NCBI GenBank assembly: GCA_949361645.1 | Contig: OX442419.1 | Coordinates: 8,834,976 to 8,898,975 of the forward strand | Length of the DNA stretch: 64,000 bases | From: Spongilla lacustris | Lineage: Eukaryota; Porifera; Demospongiae; Spongillida; Spongillidae | Reading direction: 5' to 3' | Shown here: positions 50,824-62,797 of the stretch, piece after piece | How positions within the stretch are numbered: position 1 is the stretch's first letter | Layout of the letters: each line of letters begins with the position of its first letter | The notes under the pieces: generated by a model | The model's input: the letters and a program-made list of their open reading frames with translations, nothing else | Database searches by the model: none | Told to the model about the DNA's origin: nothing | Program-made: the position numbers and the translations under genes

Positions 50824-51229
50824 ATAAATAAATCCCCGTTGGTTTTTAAAGTGATAGCAAGTAAAGGTATTTATGTATCCGGATATATATAATCTGTATC
50901 ATGATCTGAATATATAGCGGAAAATGAATGAACGCTGACAAAGACAAATAATGTCACAGTCTGCTTGCTACTTACAAAGACTGACAACCATGATGCAGGA
51001 ACACTTTTTTGCTGAATGTTCATGCAGCGGAAATGGTACCGCTGTTGGCATTGATCACGATTCTGGCAGCCTACATGTGCATATCAAATGTATTCTGAAA
51101 CGTTTGGTTTTGTTCCTCTTTACTGCAATAGATCCGTGGGGTGAAGAAACATGGGGTGAAGAAAATGGTTGTAGGCATGCGCAGTTCTGCTCAAAACAGT
51201 GCACCAAACTTTAACGAAGATTTTTTTGC

Positions 51230-51690
51230 TCAAATATCACCTCCCCTAAATTTTCCCCCAGCATGGTAGGCAAAAGCAATGGCAAATAATCCAAAGTCCA
51301 CTCCTCCTGTTTGCTGTTGAACGGGCATTGCTCTCACAGTTAGAACATTGCTTTGGGTGGCTTCTTTGTAGATTATGGCAATTTGCTCTTTCAGGCTATC
51401 ACTTAAAACATGGTTGAATTTGCTATCATACAGCCTGACCTCTCCTTCATGATAGCTGGTGGTCACCCAGTGGTCACGTTCAGGTACAAACAACACCTGT
51501 ACAACTGCATATGGCAATGCAATAAAATAAAATGTGCATTCATGCCATAAGAGCATACCTTCCTGAAATGATCCATCACTTATCAATGCTGGAGAGAATC
51601 CCTTATTTTGAAACAGTAGAGTAGACTGCAAACCAGCTAAATGTTGAAATTGCTTTTTCAGGAGATTTTGTGGAGCTTGAATGTGTTCAT
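51230..51690 (-). pseudogene. C48 (Ulp1-like) peptidase fragment, catalytic Cys replaced
   Basis: Two exons: HIQAPQNLLKKQFQHLAGLQ...LISDGSFQE, a 66-bp intron (GTATGC...TATGCAG), then VVQVLFVPERDHWVTTS with the catalytic His, VRLYDSKF with the Asp, and VQQQTGGVDFGLFAIAFAYH. The usual ...DCG... active-site Cys is Phe here, so it should be inactive. Typical of peptidase modules in transposons of sponges and cnidarians; the upstream remainder was not found. Confidence 0.6.
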
Positions 51691-52751
51691 CAGTCGGTAC
51701 CGGTACTAGTATACCTCTTTGTACATATTACATATTAGTTATAATTGCAAGTTAAGTACGTTTTCCATAAGAGTCATTTAAGCTTGCATGCCCGTAAGCT
51801 TGCTCTTCGACCTATAATCAGGTTAACTTTAGTAACTAAATGCCCGAAATTCATGTATCAAACAACTTCCGGCTGGCAGCGCACACGTACGTACGTCTAC
51901 TCCATGCACTCACCACAGTTTAACGTCTTAGCTAGATTGTTCAACAAAGATGTGACTGTTCAATAATCCAGTTTGGTGCTTCGCCCCACCCATAAGTAAA
52001 TTCATAGAGTGGATCGCTAAATTAAATTGCCCGTATATTGTGCTGTCCCCACCGTACTGTAACGTGTTTTTAACTTTCAACGCTTCAATCGTGAAGAAAA
52101 TAGAATAAAATAAACCTCTTATCCGCGCGAATCGTTTCTTATCGAAGATGAAGCACGGAAACGGAGAAACATTTTTAAAGGTTATAGTCTGGCAGCAGGC
52201 AGATGTCCAGTGTAACAGTAGGTAGTTGGATATTTTTTTCAAATTGTGATTTCAGACCCATATTATATATCGTTTGAAAGAGCAAAAATTCTACATTCCA
52301 AAAATACCTTATACTCATGGTTATGCGTTTCGTTGCGAGAACCACGCTATTCGAAAGATCAAAAATGAAATGATCGCGAATGTACGTGAATTAATAGGGC
52401 ACGCGAAACAAAAACTGTCCCGGTTGAGTTTATAATCAGTACAGAGATATAAATAAGTGTGCAGCCTTAACCAAAACTTTAAAATACATAGTATCACTAA
52501 TATCATACATAGAGATGCATTGGATTTTGCTTCAATAAGTAACTAACGCTTACTATTGGTCATGATAAGAAGAAAGGTTATTCTGCCAAATAGTACACTT
52601 AACTATACGTACTAAATTATGGTACTAACTGATGAAATCTACACATTTCTAATTTGTCTTGTACTTTGCACAACACAGTGATTTAAAGCAACTCTGTCAC
52701 ATAGGATATTTTTTAAGTTTTTAAGTATTGTCGTCTTTGTGTACACATATT

Positions 52752-54038
52752 CTAAACTGTGAAAAGTAGCATATATACTATGAATTGAGTCGCAATTGTT
52801 TTTAAACTTAAATCATATGATTTAGGAGGTGATGTTGCAACACTTATGTGTGTTTCATTAATATGGTCTCCATTAACTGCAGTCGAATCTAAGGAAAGGG
52901 TAATACCTTTACAATTATACATTATTTCTCCTACTTGTAAGTCACTTAATACTCCTAGTTCATATGCACTGCAAGTAACTGTGGATGGGTCTGGAAGACT
53001 AGTAACCATTGCACCTGCCAGCTCTCTTAAAACTCCTTCAATAACAGGCCTTATTTTAGTTATAGGTACATGGTATTCTAAACAGCAATAGACTGCTTTA
53101 CGACAAGCAACATTATAAGTTTTTTCATCATTTTAAGAATTTATTCTTTTTGAAGATTCTTCCTTACAAGCCAGCTCCTCTAACTGGGATTGAAGCATGT
53201 CATTTTCAATTTTCATGTGTGCATTTTTTCTTCAGGTTTAAGTCTTTATTTTCCTTCTTCCCTTTCTGCTCATTCATCTTATAGAAAACTTTGGATTTGT
53301 GGTAGGTATATCTCAATGCAACAAGTGATCTTTTTAAACTGTTTTGCTTCACTGTGATGGCTTCCTTGCTTTAATGACAAATTTTCCTGCGTCAACTTCT
53401 TAATCATTGAGTTGTTTTTATTAATTAATTTTTTTGCACTTAGCAATTTAGAAAGGAGGTTTTTTCAATATTTGACTTTCTATTTAATGCTTTTTGAAAA
53501 TAGCGGTTTTGCATTTTAACACTAGCAAGTACTAGCTCGAAGCTTTGCATTGAGAACCTCATTTGATGTCATTAACTTCCTTAAAGAACTTTTTCTTTCC
53601 CCAAATTCTGTGCAGCTAGCTAGATCTAAGGTTTATTGGTATGGAGCAGGAGGTGCCCGTTGGCTAGTGTGCAGAACACTGACTGATGAAAATGGATTTA
53701 TGAATGTATTTGTTTGGGATTCATTTAAAGGCAATTCAAATTTCAGATTAAGATAAAAAACAATATCTTCCCAGGTTCTAGTAAGATGCTTCTTCATATC
53801 ATTGATAGTCTGAAGTACACGCTTAATGGAAGTGCACAATGCATTAATGTTCACATCTTGTCCTGGTGCTAGTTTTGCCACTATCTTGGCTTTTTCCATT
53901 GGTTTAGCATTTTTTAGGTTGGAGTTGATGTACAACACTAAGCCATTTCTTATCTCAGGAGCTAGAAGGGATCCATGCTCACTCACATCCTTTTTATAAT
54001 CATTAATGAGCCTTCTTAGATCAATAACTGTCTTCATT
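52752..54038 (-). pseudogene. transposase-like gene of unknown family, degenerate
   Basis: An exon after TGCTATTTAG reads MKTVIDLRRLINDYKKDVSE...LAPEIRNGLVLYI...TRTWEDIVFYLNLKFELP. Downstream comes a Lys/Glu/Gln-rich coiled-coil-like stretch (IKKLTQENLSLKQ; ENDMLQSQLEELACKEESSK) ending in TAA, and right after it in the same frame a long open stretch: CRKAVYCCLEYHVPITKI...LPDPSTVTCSAYELGVLS...GITLSLDSTAVNGDHINETH. The LSLDSTAV...GDHINE motif looks like the first Asp of an RNase H-fold (DDE-like) core. In-frame stops and frame changes mark it as decayed. I recall similar uncharacterised proteins in corals and Hydra but cannot name the family. Confidence 0.45.
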
Positions 54039-55025
54039 CTAAATAGCAAAAAGCAATGGTTGCGCACAAGCGCAACATACATACACGTAATGCCCGTATG
54101 GATGCATGCATCTAATTAAACATGAATACTTGGCTTGAAAAGATCAGTGCTTGGGCATTATTGAATTACAATGTTACAACAATAGAAATAAAATGATTTG
54201 TTAAGTCTTCAAATTAATTTCATTTACAACTTCGTTGATTGAAGGATGGGGTGTGCAATAAATAGGGTAGTCACAAAACATTTTATTGTAAGGAATGGTT
54301 ATGTGCTTATGCTTTGTAGATAAAGAATCCATGTTAACCTACTTATTTCAAGTATAAAGATACATTTATATAAACATGTGTGTCCTTTTTTCATGCAGAC
54401 CAACACAAAACGCCTGGGTAGTTAAAGCACCCCTTGGGCATCATCCAAACGTCCTCATACTTTGTAATATGATGATTCGATGCCTAACTTAAATAACAAT
54501 ATATATCCTGTGATAGTTGGTTCACAATCAGAGTCAAGATTCATTCCCAAAAGTATACTACGAATTCAATGCGTAAAAAGAAAATAGATCAAGAACCAGC
54601 TCGAAATTAGGCAATGGCGTTTCATTCTACAACAAATCGGCTTACTAAATCAAGCTATGCAGTCGGACCAACCTCGCAGATAATCGAACAACTTTCTTCG
54701 CTTCTATAAGACCTTTTCCAACTTTACGAAATACGTGTCCAGTTTTCGGGATCATCGATTTACGGACCCACTTACGCGATTTATCCAAGTACCTAGTAAC
54801 AGTAGGCTCCAATAATCTTGGCTAATGCGCTTGCGCATGAAATACATGTAGATCTCGAACTGTCTAGGAATTGACTATTTAAGTGAATTCGTGCTGCACT
54901 ATTTTGTCTTTTGATTATAACTATGGTTGTGCTAACCAAGTCGTTTATAATAAGCAACACATGCATGTATATGTACAAATAAAAAAGAATTAAATCAGAA
55001 ACAATATATTTGTGCTTTGAATTAT

Positions 55026-55058
55026 TTGCGGGTGGGGGGGGGGGGGGGGGGGGGGGGA
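55026..55058. repeat. poly-G tract
   Basis: About 30 G residues with GAGGAATTGGC following. Confidence 0.85.
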
Positions 55059-55059
55059 G

Positions 55060-56065
55060 GAATTGGCAGCCATGGATGGTCTTGAGATTATCATTGGGGG
55101 ACCGTTGACAGTATATGGCAGTCATCAGTATGTACATGCAGATTGATAACTTAAAATCCAACTTTTCACAGCTCTATATCCAATGGCATCACAAACGTAC
55201 ATGTATAGTTGATTTTGTTTTCGAGTAACAATGTTTAAGCCCTCTCCATTCATTAAGACATACGGATTCTTAGGCAAATATACACAGAAGGAGTTAACAT
55301 ATCAGTAGTCCATTGCATCGACCTGTATGTCTGCCACCTGCAAGGATCTTGCAAGGATAGCCCTGGCGTTTGCTCTCACAAGCACATTCATAGTGTTTTA
55401 TTTTTCTTGTGAGAAATAATACACGAGAGCAAAGACACTGCTGCCAGTTAAATGACTCCTTAAATAATCCAATCATTTATGGAATGAAGTGTTGTGTAAA
55501 AAGCACAACCCTGTACAGCCAATTGTGATTGCACAGCAGTCAAGTCGTATTTGTGAGGGATAAGTGTATTTGTATTATCATTAAAAAGTAATATCATAAT
55601 AATAATAATAAACAGGGAATACATAGAATTTGCCCAAAATTAGCTGCAGGTTGGAATCCAGTATTTGGATTGGATTTCTTCTTCTTCTAGTTGGGTTTCA
55701 CACTATAATTTGTATGACTTGACTATCACAATTGCACAACATTGAACATTACAATGATAACATTTTGTGCTACATTGATGTTGAATATAATGGCCACACC
55801 CATCACCCTATGCTTGTCCAGACCTACAAATTTGTTCAAAACATTATGTCATTAGCAGCTGCAGGCATCTGCTCTTTAATTTCTTTGTGAGCATTGGGAA
55901 TCATAATGTTGTTGGGGCACATTTTGAGTTATAGTCTGTAGGTTATCCTACATCCATGTAGCACCAATCCACTACGTTCACTTATAGCATAGGTCGCTGA
56001 TGTGACATCTGTAAGCTGTGATAAGGTGTCTGGCATATATCTGTGCTGGTGAAAGGGTAGTTACC
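55060..56065. other. no recognisable gene
   Basis: A 60-codon Cys-rich minus-strand ORF at 55294-55476 (YECACESKRQGYPC) is suggestive of a zinc-binding fragment but too short to assign. The rest is AT-rich. Confidence 0.3.
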
Positions 56066-56071
56066 TGGTTT

Positions 56072-56995
56072 CTAAAAAACATGCAATCATGCATGAGCTT
56101 ATCAGTATATGTAGTCATTTGCATGTATTGGAACGCAACTTATAACCAAAGTACGAAATGATATCAGCATATAGCCGAAATGCATGCATGCATGTACATG
56201 CATGTATGTGCTACATGCACAGGTAAATTACATGCATCATCATCACATCACACCAAAAGCTGTATAACACAAATGTATGTGCATGTTATTAAAATCATAT
56301 GTATCTTGTATATGGTTGCTAGGACGATTGCATCCGTTACATCATTCCGTACGGCCACCTACCACGGCTCAATATTATTCATAACGGATGTTCTAAGTTG
56401 TGTGTACCCCCTTAGCGCATACTTGCAGCTTGTGGTATTCACACCAATGAATAAAACGCTATCCTTAATTAAATTTGCAGTATATAAAGGCTCGAATTGT
56501 TCGACGTGTCACAAACAAGCCCAAGTTCTTATATAAAGAAGTTCAAATCAAGTCTACAATATATTATGGAGGCCAGCACCACAAGGACAGAACATGGCGT
56601 GGCTGATTACTGCACTATGGCTGCTGCGTACGGCGGCAATCGTGAAGGACAGCCGGATTACCTTGAAGCGAACACGCAAAATGGAGTCAGAAGTCATCAA
56701 TTGTGTACAGATGAGCCAACCATTGATGGCTATCACCCACAATGTGTGATTTTATAGACTTTGAGAAATGACTGGTCAATTTCTGCATGTTTGTGTGTCC
56801 AATCATGATATCAGATTACTGGCAATTTAACTTTATCTTTCATAATAAGCTCAATCAATCGGATCCTGGATACATGTATAGTGCAGACAAGGCACTGCAT
56901 ACATCAGGACACTACCATGCACTCTTGGAAGGAATACATTAGGCCGGCCATGCAAGCTTAAGAGCTCTTCATAATGAAGTCATTTGTGTATGTTC
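56072..56995. repeat. dispersed copy of the CaaX unit
   Basis: From ATGCAATCATGCATGAGCTT to GTATGTTCTAAC, almost the same as 13925-14860. It ends where the CAGTGGCGAGG element begins. Confidence 0.8.
56566..56757 (+). CDS. CaaX microprotein, copy I
   Basis: Intact 63-codon ORF ending YHPQCVIL-stop with TATA box at 56481-56488. Shares the MAAAYGG variant and YHPQ end with copy E. Confidence 0.5.
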   Translation: MEASTTRTEHGVADYCTMAAAYGGNREGQPDYLEANTQNGVRSHQLCTDEPTIDGYHPQCVIL

Positions 56996-58484
56996 TAACC
57001 AGTGGCGAGGTGGCTTGTCTATCACTGGGGGGGGGGGGGGGGGGGGGGGGGCAAATACACCGATTGCCGCCCCCCCCCCCCCCCCCCCCCCCCCCCCACA
57101 TACACACACGCTGCCTTTCTGTCGGAATTTCTTAACTCATCAAGCACTACTATAAAGTCGGACGCTGTCACACGCATAGCGGAGATAAAACATGCATACA
57201 TTGGGTCTGGGGCCGAGTATTGTCATAATCTCGAGCGCCTGCTGCACGCGCCGTTATTCAAAAGAGTTCCAGAAATTATATCGTAGATTATTAGGACACT
57301 AGCGTTTGCGACAATACGCTCGTTTCTCCTGCAGCGTTTTATGTGGATGGGCAAGGGACACGCCTCCCCCCTCCCACACCCCACACAAGGAGGTATGGGC
57401 CGGGAGCAAGCGCTCTCATCGGGGTCTAGGGCGGAGCCCCAGCCGCTTTGCAACTTTCACGCTTTTTGAGTCCCAAAACTGACATAGCATAATTGCGTAG
57501 TAACAGATTTAAATTCATGTAATACCACAAGAATTACTTGCTTCCAGACTTTCCTGTAGTCTCGCAAACCAAATACTTCGTCCCTGTCCATCAATCTATG
57601 TGTCATGCAATAAGGGTTCATCCATAAGTCCAAACTTGGTTAACGTTATTGCACCCAGCGGATAGAAGCAATTTTTATAACTTTTATCTTGTCCATTTTA
57701 ATAATGTACTCTTAATTTTCAATGACCCCCGTAAATATCTTGAAGCTCTACCGGTAATGATATTTTTTCTTCAGAATGACTGCACATTACTGATCATTGG
57801 TCTTTGCAATTGGAACCACATGCATCGACAGTGGGGGCTTTTCTACGTAGCCGATTCTCATGACATCAAATCTAGCCAAAATTCATCTGAAACTTATTAC
57901 AACTTAACTGTACTATACAGTATAGTTGCACCCTGACATCACGCGCAGCTTACATCATACAGTACGTTGCTATAAATACACACCGCGTGGGTACGAGATA
58001 AATAATAACCGGACGGTGAAGGTGGCACGGGTGTTCCGGAGAGGACATTTACGGATATTTAGATGTCCAATTGCACATTTACGTAAAAATGATGTTGCTA
58101 GCTAATTAACGCGCTACCATTTTCAAGGCCTGTTTCTGCTACTACCCAGTTTCACTATGCCTTTATATTGATAATTCCATGCATAGTAACACACTAAGCA
58201 CAAACCCAAATCAACTGCTCACATGTCCATCGCGTTTCAACATAAGGCGCAACGCTTTTAGTAATCACGTGCTGCTTAATTCGTTTAGAGGGCATCTTTT
58301 GGCGGGCTATTTGTGCGGCTCTCGGACTTCCAGGTGAGTTGTGACGATATAATACAGAATCTAGAGGCATTGTAGAATGATTTAAGCTGGGCCCCGTCTC
58401 GAGACGCGATATCTAGGACATATAAAATCGCAGTCGAAATCTTTGAATAATTATCAACACTTCGGTTTTTATAGATGCTTTGCG

Positions 58485-61400
58485 ATGGAGTTTCATTGCA
58501 GACAGCTTACAAAACATTGCAGGGTCTGCGGTGGGAGGTTGGTGGTGGGTAAGAAGTCCAAAAGAACCATTTACAGCTCCCTATCCTACAAAACGGAGCT
58601 CAAATTAGCCTTCGGTATTGATGTGATCGTTGATCACATCGAGATCCACCCACCATCATTTTGCAAACCGTGTAAGCTAAGTATGGATAGGGTGTTACAC
58701 GCTTCGAGGCAGAACAAGCTAGTACCGTTCAGAAGTTTGGTCACGCCCAACAAGTGGAAAGCCCACACTGCAGACAAGTGTGAAGTGAGTGAAGAGCATG
58801 CAAATTATACTTAAAAAATGTCTAACTAAATTTCATTGCATGATCACATTTAGGTTTGCCAGCATTTTGAAGTTCTGATGAAAGGTGGTATGAAGAAAAA
58901 ATGCAATAAAACAAACGGCCAAACATCAAGTGAATCACTGCAGTCATTAGTTGCACATATTGGGCACATTGCACCCAACACCTTTAATTTCAACCAAGGT
59001 GTCCAGCTGGCTGCTACACAATCACTCTCTGCCATCAGCCATTTAAAGTGTCCACTCTGCCATTGTATTCTGCACAGACCAGTAGAGCTACCATGCCGAA
59101 GTCTTGTCTGTGCAGAATGCATCATAACATGTCTGACATTGTCAGCAAACAACACATGTCCCTGTTGTTATGACAACTCACCTTTAACTGCTTCCAGCAT
59201 AAATGCAGCTCCTGAAGTCATCTTGTCCCTCCTCAATGCTCCTCCATGTGGTGCTGAGGTAAACATGGCATCTGAAATTCAAAGAATGCTGTCTGAAAGC
59301 CCAGAGCCAAATGTGTTGCAGATTCCAACTGGGGGTGGAAGAGTAAGTAAATTTGTATAGAATTAACAATTCATTATCATTTATTTCAGCCAATAACTCT
59401 TGTAAGGGTTACAAAAGGTCGAGGCCAAAGAAAAGCATCAAAACGAACTTTGCGTCGTCACCGCAAAGACCTTCATCATGTGAGGCGTATACTGAAAGAT
59501 GATTGGTGCACTTTACTTTTTGAAGAGGTGAAACACCTTGACAAAGTAGCTAAAAAAAGGTTGCTAAGTGAGGCTGGCATCCAAATGGACATTCTACCTG
59601 AAAAAGGACTGGCTATGAAAGCTGACCTGTCCATACCATGGAGAAAACTTCGTAAGATTAGAAGGTTACTAATGGTAGAAAATAATTGTTAACTAGTGCC
59701 ATGTTTTGTGTATCCACTCCATAATTACCTTAATTCCTAAAACACCATGCATATTGTAGGTGGTTGAAAGGATCTGGATTATCTCTTCCAAGTGAGAGAA
59801 AGATGCGCAGCATTGCAGCACAGCAAATTGATGACAATCTGGAATCTGAAGTAGCCCCATTCGCTTTCCCACTTGATTCTGGTGGAGAAGAGCTGCGCGC
59901 CGCTGCACATGTCTTTATTCCTAACCTTCAAAGAAAAATATTCCAACTCTTGGAAGAGAATGAGAGGTTAGCGAGCAAATACACAACAATAAGTTATTAA
60001 TGAATACATATAATAGGAATGGAATGCTGACATGGCACAATGGTGCTATACCATCTACAGAAATCTGGATAAAACTAGGTGGTGACAAAGGTGGAGGATC
60101 ATTTAAATCGAATTTCCAAATTGTCAACACACGAGCACCCAATTCCATTTATAGTACATGTGTTTTTTCATGTTTTGAAGCTCCAGATAGCATCACAAAT
60201 CTTCACGTAGCTCTTGATCGATACCAAGCTCAAGTCAATGCTCTCCAAGGCATGAAATGGAGGTAAATATGCATATGCTTTTTTAATTAATGCATATTAA
60301 AATTAATACCCCATTACAGGAACTACACATTGCGAGTATTTATGCATGGTGATTATGAGTATCTCGGTGGTATTTATGGAATATCAGGAGCAAGTGGTAA
60401 GCTGATTTGCTACACCATTAATGTTGCCATATTGTTTATCCATAGGTCGCCAACCATGCATGTTCTGCACAATAACAAGCAATGAAATTCAGAAGCCTCC
60501 TTCCAAGCGACAAAAAAGCCCAAACAGATGTGTTGAATCCATCATCAGTTGGAACCAGAAGTTCCTACAAGCGGGTGGAGATGCAAAAAAAGTCAAGAAT
60601 TTCATGAATTGCATATCAAAACCATTTTTTAACATACCATTAACACAAGTAGGTTTTCAAGGTGTGATCATACTAGTTGCATGATTTTGATTCCCATGCA
60701 GGTATGTTTGCCCGGGCTTCATATTACACAAGGCTTATTTACGAAGCTCTATTTACTGTTTGAGAATGCCTGCCACCAATTGGATGCTAAGCTAGCATTG
60801 GGTTACCAAGGTAACTGTGACAACATGTCATCCAATTTTGTGGCATACATTAAAGCAAGTCATGATCTCAATAAAGCAAAGGATGATTTTGAAAAAGCTA
60901 CAGAAATGCTTACTCAGCTACAACAGAACACAACTTACTTCTCCATTGTGATAGGTCAAGCCAATCCAATAGTTCAAAGTCTTCAGGAACTATCAAAACA
61001 ATCCATGGTTGAAGTACAGCAAGCAGTAAGTAGAAAAAAAATTCTGCTCCATATAAAATATATGCTGTAAATGCACATCAGGAAAGGAAGGTACTTGACA
61101 TTGAAAAGATCATCAAAGAAGGCTTTAAGTTACATGATGGTCCGTTCGTGAAAGGTCTTGATGTAGCACTTCAGAACATTGGAGTGGAGCGCCAGCAATA
61201 CTTTGGGGGCACCTTTGTGGGTAACCACATTCACAAGACTTTAAAGGTCGGACAATTACAACTGTACTTAACTTATGTACATGTTTATCATTATACAGCC
61301 AACTAACCTGAAACTCTTGTGCTCGTCTATAAAAAATGTGGCCCAGCAGTATCCTGTTCTCCTCAAGGATGCTCAGCAGGTTGCAGACACATTTGAAGGG

Positions 61401-61855
61401 GCATTTGCTAGGCTTGGAGCATGCCACTCCATCTATGACCAAAGTTTTGTAACAGATGAGAAATGTGCAGAGTTAGGTAATAGCAACATGATGTCACAGT
61501 GGATAAGTATTAACTATGTGATATTTTTCACAGATAAAGCTATATTGTTTCCTTCATGGACTACTTTCGAACCAATTTCCCCAATGAGAATATCTCACCC
61601 AAAATGCACCTATTGGAGGATCACACAGTGGAGTGGGTGAGAAGGTATAACTTTGGATTTGGCATGCTGGGTGAACAGGGTGCTGAATCGATTCACCGGC
61701 GTTTCAACGAACTGAACACCACCTACAGTTCAATCAGAAACAAAGAAAAGAGGCTACTGTGTGTCGTCAAAGAGCACTTAGTAAGTATTTCGCCAGACTC
61801 AATCAGTGCTCAGCCACCACCCACAAAGAGAGCAAAACGCGCTGCTGCAGTATAG
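58485..61855 (+). CDS. RAG1-like protein (N-terminal zinc region, RING region, DDE recombinase core), 11 exons
   Basis: Exons 58485-58784, 58854-59342, 59390-59664, 59760-59966, 60017-60262, 60320-60396, 60446-60648, 60702-61025, 61082-61246, 61299-61476, 61534-61855; introns 48-95 bp, GT...AG. About 928 residues, close to RAG1. Residues 12-103: CRVC...HPPSFCKPC...DKCEVC, the RAG1 N-terminal zinc pattern. Residues 166-205: RING-like CPLC...PVELPCRSLVCAEC...CPCC, with Ser where the RING His is expected. Core: IKLGGDKGGGSFK (Asp ~447), MHGDYEYLGG...GRQPCMFCT (Asp ~517, then the Cys pair as in RAG1), PLTQVCLPGLHI, MHLLEDHTVEWV, and GEQGAESIHRRFNELN (Glu ~868). Exons join in phase except that exon 11 must change frame near 61550 (FPSW to SFMDYF): a frameshift, an unusual splice site or a base error. 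It would act as a nuclear DNA recombinase/transposase or a domesticated derivative. Confidence 0.85.
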
Positions 61856-62165
61856 TGGATTTATACTCACCTACACTCCCTTCATACATTCAGCACACTA
61901 AACTCAGTTCAAAGTTCCCTACACCCGACCGCACGCACTTGACAATATTTGCACGTTACTTTTTAAGCACATAAATCGCGTCTCAGAAAAAGAGTAACAT
62001 AAAACGAAAGCTCGATCTACGTACAGTACCCTTGTAAAAGTCGTTTCTCAACTGGAAGTGCCTACGTTGGACAGTAACTAGTTTTGTAAACGTACCTCCG
62101 CGTAAGTAGGCCGCTTTTGAACGACGCTTCTCAAGACCGAAACCATCTTTGATGCCCAAACACAC

Positions 62166-62301
62166 CTTGTTCAGTAGAGCACAGGTTCATCTTCAACAAT
62201 ACCTCGTCTAAAAGGTCACCACGTGTTCCATTCAGTAACTGTACAGCGAATTCCAACGGGTACAAATCATTACAACCGTTGCTAGGTGAGGTAAACGTCA
62301 T
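62166..62301 (-). CDS. possible first exon of a convergent gene
   Basis: ATG at 62301 opens MTFTSPSNGCNDLYPLEF, continuing VQLLNGTRGDLLDEVLLKMN, and meets a good donor GAACAAG|GTGTGT; reading on gives a second possible donor GGAG|GTACGT near 62096. It points toward the 3' end of the RAG1-like gene. No further exon was found in the ~300 bp before that gene, and no known domain is visible. Confidence 0.3.
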
Positions 62302-62566
62302 TTCAAAATTTCGGGGCGTAGGTCTGAATGTCCACCTTTTCAATGGATTGAAACACCCGTGGTGGTGTCATACGCTCACGTGGTACATATTTATAGCAAC
62401 TTGTATTTATGCGACGTAAGTTACGTAACTACATGTAAACAACACACGATCGCGTGACGTCAGTGCAATCCTCTAATAATAAACGCGATTCGCTTGGCGG
62501 CTGGCCACCCCTATAGTCATTTTGCCGCCCCCTTTTTAAGGCCCGCTGGGGGGGCAATTGCCCCCC

Positions 62567-62603
<37 letters not shown>

Positions 62604-62797
62604 CCACCTCGCCACTGGAAGGAATGACTCCGAGGCGGAGCGTTGCCATTTTATTACGCAAAGGTCCGCGAACGTGACACAATGTCTCTAGGCAACTGCT
62701 GTGGTTTTTACTCCGGACGTGACGTTTATCGTAAATCCGATCTTTCATGCAAAGGGTCCATTGTATAAAAGAATGATCTAAAAGGCGGAGTCACTAG

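Larger units (their letters stand above)
57000..62617. mobile_element. candidate 5.6-kb element enclosing the RAG1-like gene
   Basis: Left end CAGTGGCGAGGTGGC at 57000 and right end GCCACCTCGCCACTG at 62617 are inverted. Both are followed inward by a long G (C) tract and a GGGCAA...TTGCC(G)CCCC palindrome, so the ends are related beyond 15 bp. The left flank is a known CaaX-unit site (TATGTTCTAA). The right flank is not its continuation and no target duplication is visible, so these may be ends of two separate insertions or an element with a rearranged right side. Confidence 0.45.

Noticed and set aside
57000..62617. RAG2-like partner inside the candidate element
   Set aside because: No Kelch repeats or PHD finger were seen in the flanks of the RAG1-like gene.
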